From Stephanodiscus triporus (lineage: Eukaryota > Bacillariophyta > Thalassiosirophyceae > Thalassiosirales > Thalassiosiraceae): a stretch of DNA of 12,380 bases. The stretch spans positions 1-12,380 of the forward strand of contig JALLAZ010001853.1 of NCBI GenBank assembly GCA_036939755.1, in the 5' to 3' direction. Each line of letters starts with the position of its first letter. Position 1 is the stretch's first letter. Shown here in pieces: positions 1-8,283 of this stretch. Made by a program: the position numbers and the translations under genes. A model generated the notes under the pieces. That model was not told the DNA's origin and made no database searches. It saw only the letters and a program-made list of their open reading frames with translations.

Positions 1-81
1 ACTACCAAACCAAGGCCGGACAAGAGACTGGCTAAAGCAAATGGGGGAGGCCACCGCCCCAAATCAAATCCACACAAAGAA

Positions 82-537
82 TCAGATCGAAGCTAACTCA
101 ATATTATCTTTGCTGGCATCAAGCAACATCCGTTCTTCCTTGTCAGTCCAAGGAATACATGCTGCCGGCTCTTTCAATCCCTTTGCCCTCAATTCGTTCC
201 ACCCATTTATCTTCTCATCTTTGTTTGTAAACGGATTGCATTTCGGATGATTGTACCAAGTCAAGACGCACTTATGGTGCTCATCGGCGCAGGTGCATTG
301 GTAGATGCCGATGATTTGGATCCGGACGTACTTGCCGCTGCGGCCGCTTGCACCTTGCTTTCTTTGTCTTCATCGGCATGCTTTGTGCCACCCCTTACGC
401 TGCATCGTTTTGGTGTTTGCCTCATCTTCTGTGAATTTCACCAAAATCATGGCCTCGCGGACCATGATCCCTGGCACCCGCATTAGGGTGGCATGCATGT
501 TTAACCTTATTCCATCAAGAACGCTTGTTCGTGGCAT
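82..537 (-). pseudogene. Small ORF interrupted by one in-frame TGA (possible broken gene)
   Basis: Read on the minus strand from the ATG at 535-537, the frame runs 152 codons to a TGA at 82-84 and is broken once, by TGA at 370-372 (codon 56). Both halves look protein-like and stay in one frame. The first has a stretch beginning MVREAMILVKFTEDEA. The second has a Cys/His/Trp-rich patch (QCTCADEHHKC, then WYNHPKC) and ends with PWTDKEERMLLDAS, which faintly recalls the start of a Myb/SANT helix. I do not recognise a family. Options are a decayed gene, a sequencing error, stop readthrough, or a very short intron: a GTAAGG donor lies just before the TGA, but the in-frame AG would give only 45 nt. 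Conservation of frame on both sides of one stop argues for a recently broken or mis-sequenced gene. Assignment of any function is not supported. Confidence 0.4.
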
Positions 538-1889
538 GTTGGGGAAGCGATTGTCAGTGAGGCTTGACAGAAGTAATGCCAGAGATTGCTGAGATAATGG
601 GCGGGGTCAAGGTGATATGGTGATGAGTTGTGAAAAATTCAGTTGGATGTGGCTGAAAAATGGTGCACGTTTGGCGCCAAGGCCTGGCTGAACATAGGAC
701 CTCCGCACATCAAAATGACCCTCTTTTCATGGCGGAATCAAATATGATGATATAAATTGGCATAGCAGTGACATGTTTTAGACTTATGGGGGTTTATTGC
801 TATTAGGTCATTTTTCAAAAAATCGCTTGACCCTTTTGACCTGTAAAAAAATACGACTTAATTTTCGTTATGGTGGAACACCATGGCTGAAAATATCACA
901 ACATACAACATAGGGAGGCCAAACCCACAGCCAAGCAATTTGTCATTTCTTTTTTAGATTGCCGATGACTATCAAAGATACATCGAACTAATCGTAGTCA
1001 TGATTAATTTTTCACCCAGCCATTCAGCAGTCAGTAACAAGTACCAGTACTTTTGGTTTTGGAAATCTTCATGTGACATTTTACATTTTCAGACCCCACA
1101 TCAGAGCTAAAAGTCCACTTTCTTAACTGACCAGTCAAGCCTACATGATAGCACAGCCCTCTGTGAGAACAGATCTGGGGATGGTAGTGACAGAGAGGAA
1201 GAGGTGGTGATAACTCTTGATGACAATTCTGGCAATTAGGCAGTATTGTCAATTGTCAGTAACACTTGTCATGGAGAGGACCTTTTTGTGTTCCCATACA
1301 TGGAAGAGTGATATTCAGAGGTAAGGACTCCATTGATGAGACTATGGAATCATCACAGATGAAGCTATCCATTCCCAGTAAAAAGTCTTGAAAGACAATG
1401 ACTATGAATATGTGTATAGGTATAGATGCACCTAGGAGGTTGCTCCCCAACTGCTGGTTGCTGGTGGCAAGTGGCACATCCGCAGAATGAGAGATGCCAC
1501 CATGTGGATAAGGAGGAAGCAGCTGGGATGCAGAGAAGATGCGACGATGGGAGGATGACCTGCCACACAATTACTATTGGTATCCTCATGGAGATTATTC
1601 CAAATACTTTAACACATGTAATGCTGAAAATCATCTTAGTAAAAAATAGTTTACACTCATAATATCACACCACACTCTGTTTGCGCTTGGAGCAAAGCTT
1701 CTCTGTATTTGTAGTCATAATCTGGCCACACTTTGTCATCATTCCATCCTACAATCTCATTCCTTCTTTTTTCACGTTACCAATGGGTCATTGCATGTCA
1801 TACATTTGTCAAAAGTCAAGTCTATGCATGCACATGCGCGGACGATTTTAATGATCGATTGTCCGCCATTATTTTCAACCGAACGTATT
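538..1889. other. Gene-poor, AT-richer intergenic stretch
   Basis: No intact gene is supported here. I see the E2F-like palindrome at 671-680, a small hairpin with 6-bp arms around 870-884, and several short protein-like islands without starts. On the minus strand about 1657-1785 a 40-codon frame contains GWNDDKVWPDYDYKYREALL. On the plus strand about 1530-1650 a frame contains RRWEDDLPHNYYW and runs to a stop. These could be remnants of old retroelements, but the match is by eye only. No tRNA or rRNA was noticed. Confidence 0.5.
671..680. promoter_or_regulatory. Palindromic E2F-like site TTGGCGCCAA
   Basis: A perfect 10-bp palindrome matching the E2F/DP core (TTTSSCGC family) on both strands lies about 135 bp upstream of the ATG of the broken ORF at 82-537. 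It could be a cell-cycle promoter element. A 10-mer also occurs by chance, so this is suggestive only. Confidence 0.25.
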
Positions 1890-2711
1890 TCATCCTTTGC
1901 CAAAAGTCGTGCCAAAATCTTTGTTGATACTCTCAAGAGCACTATTCACATCCCAGTCGGCCATTTCCAAATATGCTCGCACTTCGGAATTAATCAGCTT
2001 TTTCCTCGTGATCCGCGATACCTTCGCGATAAGGGTTGCAATCTTCTCCTGCTCCAAGGACCACCCGAAATCTTCGTAGACGTTTTCGATGGCGCCATTC
2101 ACGTCCCCATCGGCCATTTCCAAATAAGCCAGCGCCTCCGAGTAAGTAAGTTTATCCTTTGTGATCCGCGATACCTCGAAGACGAGGGTCGCGATTTTCT
2201 CTTCCTTCGTCGTGCACCCGCGCGCGTCCAGTTGCTGATTCTTTTCATTCGACGGAATGACGAGTATCTCGGGAGCTAATTTCAAGTCGCTGCCCATCAT
2301 CTTATTCGCCCTCCTCAACTCCGTCGGGGTCACCCTGTACCTCAAGCAAATCCCCTGAAACGTATCGGTGGGAATCACCTCGTGGCGTCGAATCCCCGCG
2401 GGAGGAGCGGCGACGCGGTTTCGATCGACGAGGGTGGCGGCATCGACGGCGACCGGAACGGCCGTGGCCGGTGACTTTCGACCCGCGACGACGTCCGCGT
2501 CGTCCATCACGCGGGCGACGGCGACGGCATGGGCGGAGGCGAGAGCCACCGGCACCAGCTTCCACTCTCTCGACGACACGTCCTGCACCCACGTTTGGCC
2601 TTTGGGAGGATCCGGGAGCGGCCTCGATAGGCCGGCGTACGTCCCCGCACGGCCGTATTTCGGCAGCTCAATTTTTTGAACTTTCCACGGAAAGATGCCG
2701 CCTTCTGACAT
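1890..2711 (-). CDS. LysM-domain protein with tandem UBA-like repeats (paralog A)
   Basis: A 273-residue protein with no signal peptide or membrane segment, so probably intracellular. Residues 22-54 carry a motif (GTYAGLSRPLPDPPKGQ, then SSREWKLVP) that recurs in paralog B at 6093-6641. Residues 55-108 are Ala/Val-rich linker. Residues 110-153 form a LysM domain (HEVIPTDTFQGICLRY, then LRRANKM and LVIPSNE), resembling intracellular eukaryotic LysM proteins of the LYSMD type. Residues about 170-216 and 221-267 are two copies of a helical, UBA-like module, each with SEALAYLEMADGDVN or SEVRAYLEMADWDVN, repeating every 51 residues. LysM usually binds N-acetylglucosamine polymers, but cytosolic LysM proteins may have other ligands; the UBA-like label is by fold pattern only. 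The ATG at 2711 is the first in frame and is divergent from the glutaredoxin-like gene, 250 bp away. Confidence 0.85.
   Translation of the reverse strand: MSEGGIFPWKVQKIELPKYGRAGTYAGLSRPLPDPPKGQTWVQDVSSREWKLVPVALASAHAVAVARVMDDADVVAGRKSPATAVPVAVDAATLVDRNRVAAPPAGIRRHEVIPTDTFQGICLRYRVTPTELRRANKMMGSDLKLAPEILVIPSNEKNQQLDARGCTTKEEKIATLVFEVSRITKDKLTYSEALAYLEMADGDVNGAIENVYEDFGWSLEQEKIATLIAKVSRITRKKLINSEVRAYLEMADWDVNSALESINKDFGTTFGKG
1911..2216 (-). repeat. In-gene tandem duplication, 153-bp period
   Basis: Two adjacent 153-bp units (2064-2216 and 1911-2063) encode the duplicated UBA-like module. Exact shared words keep the offset of 153 bp: CGGCCATTTCCAAATA at 1958 and 2111, and GTGATCCGCGATACC at 2008 and 2161. 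The spacing is exactly 51 codons, so the duplication kept frame. Other positions have diverged, so the event is not very recent. Paralog B has a single unit. Confidence 0.85.
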
Positions 2712-2961
2712 GCTGTTCAGCCGACTGTTTGTTGACTAATTTTGGGCTCGGTGCCGCACCTGCAATATCAACGAAATGAGTTGCCCGAGTCTCGCTCCTC
2801 TTCTTCTTCGCAGGCCACCACATCGCACACACACAACATCACAAACTCGTGGGCCTTCGCTTTCCCGCCTATTTTACTGGTATATTTTCTGCGTAGAAAA
2901 TCACGTTTGACCTCACTCATCACTCTCTCAGCCGCCCTCGACAACCCCGCCCCTCGCACTC
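2712..2961. promoter_or_regulatory. Shared divergent promoter region, LysM A / glutaredoxin-like
   Basis: A 250-bp gap between two divergent start codons must hold both promoters and 5' leaders. I see no TATA box or other recognisable element that I would defend. Confidence 0.4.
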
Positions 2962-3776
2962 ATGCTCATGTCTGCAATAACGCGACCATCTGTCTCCGTC
3001 GTACGACTTTCATCGCGGATGAAATCACCACGATTGCTCCTTGCCACGATTGCAGTATCCTCGTCATGGGTCGGCGTCCAATTCCAATTGTCGGAGTCAT
3101 TTTCCCCAAGAATGCAACAGCTTGCGCCGAGGACACAACCCGTTCAACATCGTAGCAGCGGCGGCGTAACCTCCGGAAAATCCCGGCGAATTCCTTCAAC
3201 CTTATCTGACCACTCGTCATCGATCGACGGTGGCAGCAGTCACCAGAGCGTTACCGGGCCAATATACGAACATGATGGAGCGCCATCAGTGACGCTGTTT
3301 ACAAAACAAGGGTGCACCCTGTGCGACAAGGTGAAAGATGTAAGCTCATTCGTTCTTTACGGAAACTTCGCGTGGCATGGAAAATTCTCCCCTTCCGACG
3401 TTTATTATTTTTGGCTTCATTTCTCCTTTACTTATGACAGGTGCTTGAATCATTGCGGGATGTTCAGCCACATTCACTGTACGCGGTGGATATCACGGAC
3501 GCTGACAAGCAACATTGGTTTTCCAAATACAAGTGAGTGATTTTTTATTCGTAACCGAGTGCGTAATTGTCATATCCCACCCATCGTCTTGACCCCCGTT
3601 GTGTCGGTATGAATCTGATCAGGTACGACATACCGGTTTTACACATCAATGGAATCTTTTGGACGAAACACCGTCTTTCGTCCGAAGACGCCGTTGCTGG
3701 GATAGAAGAAGCCCGCGCAGGTTGTTTTGCCTCGCGTCGTGGGGAGCCGGATGCGAGCAGGTTTGAACACAATTGA
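2962..3776 (+). CDS. Glutaredoxin-like DUF836 protein with targeting leader (3 exons)
   Basis: Exons are 2962-3339, 3441-3532 and 3623-3776, giving 207 residues. Joining them produces a continuous thioredoxin fold of the DUF836/C5orf63 type: VTLFTKQGCTLCDKVKD at the end of exon 1, VLESLRDVQPHSLYAVDITD in exon 2, then KYDIPVLHINGIFWTKHRL across the second junction. The CxxC (Cys-Thr-Leu-Cys) redox pair and the cis-proline (Ile-Pro-Val) are intact, so a disulfide or glutathione-linked redox role is likely; the substrate is unknown. The first ~100 residues are a Ser-rich leader. From the internal ATG at 3019 it reads as a hydrophobic signal peptide followed by SES|FSPR, resembling the diatom plastid motif, so plastid or secretory targeting is plausible. 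With the first ATG at 2962 a mitochondrial leader is possible. It converges on TYW2, 129 bp away. Confidence 0.85.
3340..3440 (+). other. Intron 1 of the glutaredoxin-like gene (101 nt)
   Basis: Donor GTAAGC and acceptor GACAG, phase 0. Removal joins ...DKVKD to VLESL..., the expected helix after the CxxC motif. The unspliced frame continues to a stop at 3540 without homology. Confidence 0.88.
3533..3622 (+). other. Intron 2 of the glutaredoxin-like gene (90 nt)
   Basis: Donor GTGAGT and acceptor ATCAG, phase 2. Removal restores KYKYDIPVLHING, the conserved cis-proline strand of this family. Confidence 0.88.
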
Positions 3777-3905
3777 CTGACCAATAATCTGGCATGAGAA
3801 AAAAAGGGACTTTTGCGAACTTTAATTAACTAAACATATTATCACGAGTCATATCTGGTCGTCCGTCACCGACTCCACAGAGTGCAGCAATGCTCTTTAC
3901 AAATG

Positions 3906-5897
3906 TCATCCCATTAGCCAATTTTGATGAAGTATCCCCTCTTCATTCAACGCGCACGACGGAGGGGGGGTATCGAAAACAGGGCTGATGGGCGCGAACA
4001 TCCCCGATGAGTCGAATACTCCCGTTTCCTTCGCTGGCGCTTTCGGCGAATAGCGTGGTCCAACGAAAACATCTGCAACTACGTGGTCGACCATCGGAGC
4101 GAACGATTTGACTTTCTCGACGTGACGAATGACTGCGATCCATTCGTCGTCATTGTCATTATTGTTGCGATCGTCTGTTGAGGTTCCATCGCAGAAGTCG
4201 TTCCCACTGTAAACACGGCAGTAGCTTCGTCGTCTCGGTCGCCGTTGCACGGCAGCGATCTTTATAAGGGATTGGCACAGCCAATGCGTCCACTGCCCTC
4301 GCTCCATTGTCGGGACGTTTCCATGCACGTGAAGCCAGCCTCCGATACTTCGATTGAGACAGGACACTGCTACGGCCCATCCGCCTTCGCTGCTGGGCAG
4401 CAACCCCAGGGATATGCGATCAAAACTCGCGTCACCTCTCATTAGTAGACGTTTCAAAGTCACGCGGCAGTCCCCCTCTAGCACCGTCGCCCTATCCTCC
4501 CCTACGCCATTTGCAACCAGATTGTATCGCAATGCGTATATTGCATGTTCGTTCCATTCGCAGGCCGTGACATGACGCGCTTTACCAAGAATCAGCGCGG
4601 GCAGTGTGTAGTAGCCGATCCCAGCATACATGTCAAGGATATTTTCGCCCTCCTGGACGCACGACACGCCGAACCTTTTCTTCTCGGTGACGTTCCCCCT
4701 ACTGAACATGACGCGCGTTAAGTCGTAGGATTGACGTATGCCGTGTTCCGTCACCGTGATCCAACCGGGCGAGTCGAGGCCCGTCGACGCTGGTACGTAA
4801 CCGAGGTTGCAATAGTCATCTTGTGGAGTCGGCCACAGTATCTTATGACCACTCTCGCGAACGCCACTTTCTGGATCGATATCCCCCCGGCGCACTACAC
4901 GTGAACATCGGTAATGAGTCGCGATCTTTTCCCACAAGAGTGATTGCATTTCACAATAAAAGATGTTGGATGTAGCATCAGCACCGTCATCGTGGCGGCT
5001 GTCATTTGTTCGACCACAAATCACATTGACAAGTAACTCGCGAAACTCGCTATTGCATTTATCATGATTCGTCTTGCTATTTTCCCGATGAGAGTTGCAA
5101 TCGCTTTTCATGCCTTGGTTGTCGTCGACGAAGAACGACCAACGAGGGATGACTACGGTGCGATCATCGCCAATGACCTCCAGCTTCCTCGGGCAGGTTC
5201 GGCTGCTCAGTCTTCGTGTCAATGTTTCAATCCTTGAGACGTCGTCATCGATGCTGCGACGATGATAAACACGATTTTTTTTTATTGTACCATTATCACA
5301 TTGCAGACGTAGCCACGATGTCAGCGCCTCGATTAAGACGTGCTGTACACTTGTAAGAGGTGGGTTATTGGATGATGAAGTTCGTCGATGTCCATTAGAA
5401 TCGCTAGTACCATGGCTCGTGCTCTCGACGACGATTCGCGTGTTGATATTGCCGAGCATAGAAGAGCTAAAAGGCACACTGCACCTTCCATAACCGATGA
5501 TCCTTTTCGCATCGTGATAATTATAACATCGATGAAATAATTTCTCCATGAATACGTCCGTCACGGGCACTGCGATGCAGTCCTTCATAATGTCTCCAGC
5601 GTCGCAATTGTCACCCAGCAGCAACGGTGGCGACTGGGCCGAGCGTCTGTCGCCGCGATGATTGCGACACGCATCATCGTCGCGGGTATCGCCAACGTCG
5701 TTATCTTCGTTGTCGTCATCGTGGTTCAAACGAGTCACCTCAAAGTCGGTGTCAAAAGCATCGACGGGCGACATTCGAAACCGCTTATCAAGGCAGGAGT
5801 CATTCTCCAGCCACGTTTTGATGAATTTGGCATCGCGCCTGCGGACGTAGATAACGGCGGTGGTCGTCGTGTGGGTGGCGGTCGTTGTGGGTTTCAT
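3906..5897 (-). CDS. TYW2: tRNA wybutosine-synthesizing protein 2 (TYW2/TRM12), aminocarboxypropyl transferase
   Basis: A 663-residue protein of the TRM5/TYW2 class. TYW2 transfers the 3-amino-3-carboxypropyl group of S-adenosylmethionine to the tricyclic base at G37 of tRNA-Phe in wybutosine synthesis. Visible motifs: a family N-terminal segment at about 15-45 (YVRRRDAKFIKTWLEND); RGDIDPESGVRES at about 337-349; YDLTRVMFSRGNVTEKKR at 391-408, close to the family FSSGN-TEK signature; the AdoMet motif I DMYAGIGYYTLP at 422-433; CEWNEHAIYALRYNL at 446-460; and RISLGLLPSSEGGW at 494-507, where TYW2 has SLGL-PSS. HVEKVKSFAP lies near 592-601. It is longer than the roughly 450 residues of yeast and human TYW2 because of acidic, Asn- and Ser-rich insertions (about 53-100, 155-180, 255-310). 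It stands alone, not fused to TYW3/TYW4 as in plants. No intron is seen. Confidence 0.9.
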   Translation of the reverse strand: MKPTTTATHTTTTAVIYVRRRDAKFIKTWLENDSCLDKRFRMSPVDAFDTDFEVTRLNHDDDNEDNDVGDTRDDDACRNHRGDRRSAQSPPLLLGDNCDAGDIMKDCIAVPVTDVFMEKLFHRCYNYHDAKRIIGYGRCSVPFSSSMLGNINTRIVVESTSHGTSDSNGHRRTSSSNNPPLTSVQHVLIEALTSWLRLQCDNGTIKKNRVYHRRSIDDDVSRIETLTRRLSSRTCPRKLEVIGDDRTVVIPRWSFFVDDNQGMKSDCNSHRENSKTNHDKCNSEFRELLVNVICGRTNDSRHDDGADATSNIFYCEMQSLLWEKIATHYRCSRVVRRGDIDPESGVRESGHKILWPTPQDDYCNLGYVPASTGLDSPGWITVTEHGIRQSYDLTRVMFSRGNVTEKKRFGVSCVQEGENILDMYAGIGYYTLPALILGKARHVTACEWNEHAIYALRYNLVANGVGEDRATVLEGDCRVTLKRLLMRGDASFDRISLGLLPSSEGGWAVAVSCLNRSIGGWLHVHGNVPTMERGQWTHWLCQSLIKIAAVQRRPRRRSYCRVYSGNDFCDGTSTDDRNNNDNDDEWIAVIRHVEKVKSFAPMVDHVVADVFVGPRYSPKAPAKETGVFDSSGMFAPISPVFDTPPPSCALNEEGILHQNWLMG

Positions 5898-6092
5898 CGA
5901 ACTCTACCACTCTTTCACTTGCTCCGTTGCTGGTTGTTGGGCTTCCGAAGAAGTTTTGCGTAACGAAGGCGAGCCTTCTCAGGGACAGACGGACAGGCTT
6001 TTTGCTGATTGAACTGGGGCGGCCTCCGCGACGTATTTTTAAGTTGAAAATTGAAAAAAGAACAAAAATTGAAAAAAGAACAACCAACAACA
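5898..6092. promoter_or_regulatory. Shared divergent promoter region, TYW2 / LysM B
   Basis: This 195-bp gap separates divergent start codons and must serve both genes. The half next to LysM B is A-rich and contains a short tandem repeat at 6047-6081. No defined promoter motif was recognised. Confidence 0.4.
6047..6081 (+). repeat. 17-bp tandem repeat in the 5' leader of LysM B
   Basis: AAAATTGAAAAAAGAAC occurs at 6047-6063 and again at 6065-6081, separated by one A. It sits just before the ATG at 6093, so it probably lies in the mRNA leader. The function is unknown; slippage is the simplest origin. Confidence 0.8.
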
Positions 6093-6641
6093 ATGTACAA
6101 CCGCGCCTTGCCCCCGCCGCGACAGCCGGGGACGTACGCCGGCCTGTCGAAGCCGCTCCCCGATCCGCCCAAGGGCCAGGTCTGGGCTCAGGACGCGTCC
6201 TCGAGGGAGTGGAAGCTCGTCCCGACGACCACCCATCAAATAATAATCGACGTCGACGACGCCCCCCCCTCCCCCCCCCCCCTGTGCCACGCGGTTCTCC
6301 CCACCGACACCTTCGGGGGTATTTGTCTTCGGTACGGCGTGACCCCGATCGCGCTGCGGAGGGCGAACAAGATGCTAGGCGACGACCTGAAATTGGCGCC
6401 CGACGTCCTCGTCATACCGTCGAACGAGAAGAGCGCGCGACCGGAAGCTCGTGGTAAATCGCAGACGAAGGAACAGAAGGTCGCGTCCCTCGTCTTCAGG
6501 GCGAAATTGACGACGAAGGTCGAATTGGCGAAATCGGAGGCGCGCGCGTACCTGGAAATTGCCGGCTGGGACGCGAACGCCGCCATCGAGGCCGTCGAGG
6601 CGGATATCGCCCGGTCCGCGGAAGAAACTCGATCGTCTTGA
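6093..6641 (+). CDS. LysM-domain protein with one UBA-like module (paralog B)
   Basis: A 182-residue paralog of the protein at 1890-2711. I chose the ATG at 6093 because it is the first ATG, sits in an A-rich context (AACAACA-ATG), and directly precedes the shared N-terminal motif (PGTYAGLSKPLPDPPKGQ at 12-29, SSREWKLVP at 36-44). Residues 45-64 are a short linker encoded partly by a C-rich run (C8-T-C12 at 6262-6282) giving PPSPPP. The LysM domain spans about 66-109 (HAVLPTDTFGGICLRYGV, LRRANKMLGDDL, LVIPSNE). A single UBA-like module follows at about 125-172 (KSEARAYLEIAGWDANAAI). Absence of a signal peptide suggests an intracellular protein. The ligand is unknown. Codon use is markedly GC-richer than in the C-terminal half of paralog A. 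Confidence 0.85.
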   Translation: MYNRALPPPRQPGTYAGLSKPLPDPPKGQVWAQDASSREWKLVPTTTHQIIIDVDDAPPSPPPLCHAVLPTDTFGGICLRYGVTPIALRRANKMLGDDLKLAPDVLVIPSNEKSARPEARGKSQTKEQKVASLVFRAKLTTKVELAKSEARAYLEIAGWDANAAIEAVEADIARSAEETRSS

Positions 6642-7319
6642 CCTCCCCGCGGGGAGAACGGCGACCATTGATGGGTGCACGGATGCCGAATCACACGCGA
6701 GGGCGCGTGAAGAGGGGGGAAGGAGGAGAATAATCCAGAGACGCAAGAGGGGCGGAAGGGAGCAAGCCGAGGAGGAGAGGATTCATGACGAGTGTCCTCC
6801 TCCAATATAGCTGGAAACGAATGATAATCATAAGGCACTGCTTACCAGTAGGGTGGAGAGGAGGTGAATACTCGTGATCGGGTATGGTAATGGGGGGCGC
6901 AACATTCAATAAGAAAGGACTAAGTAATAGTATGTTGGTAGATATTCCTCTACTCTAGTTTCTCCATTCTATCGATGGTGCCACATGACATCAAGACGAC
7001 TCCCGGCTGAAAAATGATAAAACTTTGGCAAACAGCAGGCAGGGTATTGTACATACAGGGGTGCAACGTCCCATACGAAGGGGTAGAAATGAGTGATTTG
7101 TGGGAATTGCATGCAGAGATATGACCTGTTGTTATGAGTGGAAATATCATGAATTACATCAAATTTACTACATGTGTATTAATGCTCCTCAACGGTGGCG
7201 CATTCTTTGCCAGTCGAAGACTTTTTTGCGCCATTTTTTCACCATTCCTCGGCTGTTATTTTTGTATCAATGCGCACCGAGACGACATCTTGTCTTTCTG
7301 TTTCTCGATCTTTCTTAGT
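6642..7319. other. Convergent 3' intergenic stretch without a gene
   Basis: This 678-bp gap between the ends of LysM B and the carrier gene should contain both 3' UTRs. The left part is purine-rich on the plus strand (about 6705-6780) and the right part is AT-richer. I see no RNA gene, repeat or convincing ORF. Confidence 0.5.
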
Positions 7320-8244
7320 CTATATGAATTCGAGCACCTTCCTCGTCGCTTCCATCCCGAGGAAGCACGCCATACTCGCCGGTATCGCACGTAGGATGGC
7401 CGGTCGAAGACCCCGGAACAGACCGGCATACCCCCCCTCCTTCACCAATGCCCGATACACGTCGGCATATCTCTCGTATTCACCCAGAGGTGCCGTCTGG
7501 TATCGACTCTTAACGACGTCGGCGACTATGGTAATCCCAACGGACCAGTACGCCATGCCCGCTAATCCGCCGGCCACGGTCACCGCCGGTAACGAAAGCC
7601 GTCCGTCCTTCGGATCGACGCCCTGCAGGACCATGATTTCCCCCTTGACGTATTCGTACGTCGCGAAGTACGCCACGGTGCCGGGTATCTCCCGCGCGAA
7701 CATCATCCCCGTCCCCCTGAAGAGCGACCGAGCCCCCCCCTCCTCCCATACCTTACGCGTGCAATCGAGCGCTCCCGCGTACTCGGTCGTCTTCTTGCCC
7801 CCCCCCGCCCCGTTCGACTGCGCCTGCAGGAGGCACTTGATCCTCTCCGTCGGCCCGAGTATGACCGACGTCGGCAGGGCGGATATCGCCCCGGCGACGC
7901 ATACCTCCGCGCCGGAGAGCTCCTCCGCCCGCGTGCCGCCGGAGCACGACCTCGCCGCCCGCCGTCCCACGTCGTATCCCCAGAACGCCACGGCCATGAC
8001 CGGCGCGACGGTGAACAGCGGCGCCGCGACGCCGCGGAACAGCCCGCGCGGTCCCTCCCTCCGAATCGTCTCGGAGAGCACGCCGGACACGGTCGTCGTC
8101 GTCGTCGTCGACGATCCGCGATCGCCCCCCACCCCCCCCCGCCCCGCCGAGGCGGTCTGCATTCGCACCTTGACGAGGTCCAGGGGATACCCGACCAGGA
8201 CGGAGCACGCGCCGCCCACCCCTCCCGCGACGAAGGATCTGAGG

Positions 8245-8283
<39 letters not shown>

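Noticed and set aside
370..372. Selenocysteine reading of the in-frame TGA in the broken ORF
   Set aside because: The context is Arg-TGA-Arg-Gln-Arg with no nearby redox Cys motif, and the region after the stop codon is too short in this window to show a SECIS element.
805..842. Inverted AGGTCA...TGACCT pair
   Set aside because: Six-base arms 26 bp apart in AT-rich DNA are expected by chance; nuclear-receptor sites are not relevant to the likely host.
1256..1570. 104-codon minus-strand frame
   Set aside because: No recognisable motif or supporting context, and codon content looks random; treated as chance.
6051..6092. Longer start (TTG at 6051) for LysM B
   Set aside because: It would translate the A-rich tandem repeat of the leader; the ATG at 6093 has good context and fits the conserved N-terminal motif.
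6236..6838. 200-codon minus-strand frame opposite LysM B
   Set aside because: It mirrors GC-rich coding sequence of LysM B and has no domain signal.
7134..7394. Small hydrophobic plus-strand frame next to the carrier gene end
   Set aside because: It overlaps the carrier's 3' coding end in antisense and ends in Arg-rich sequence typical of an antisense shadow.
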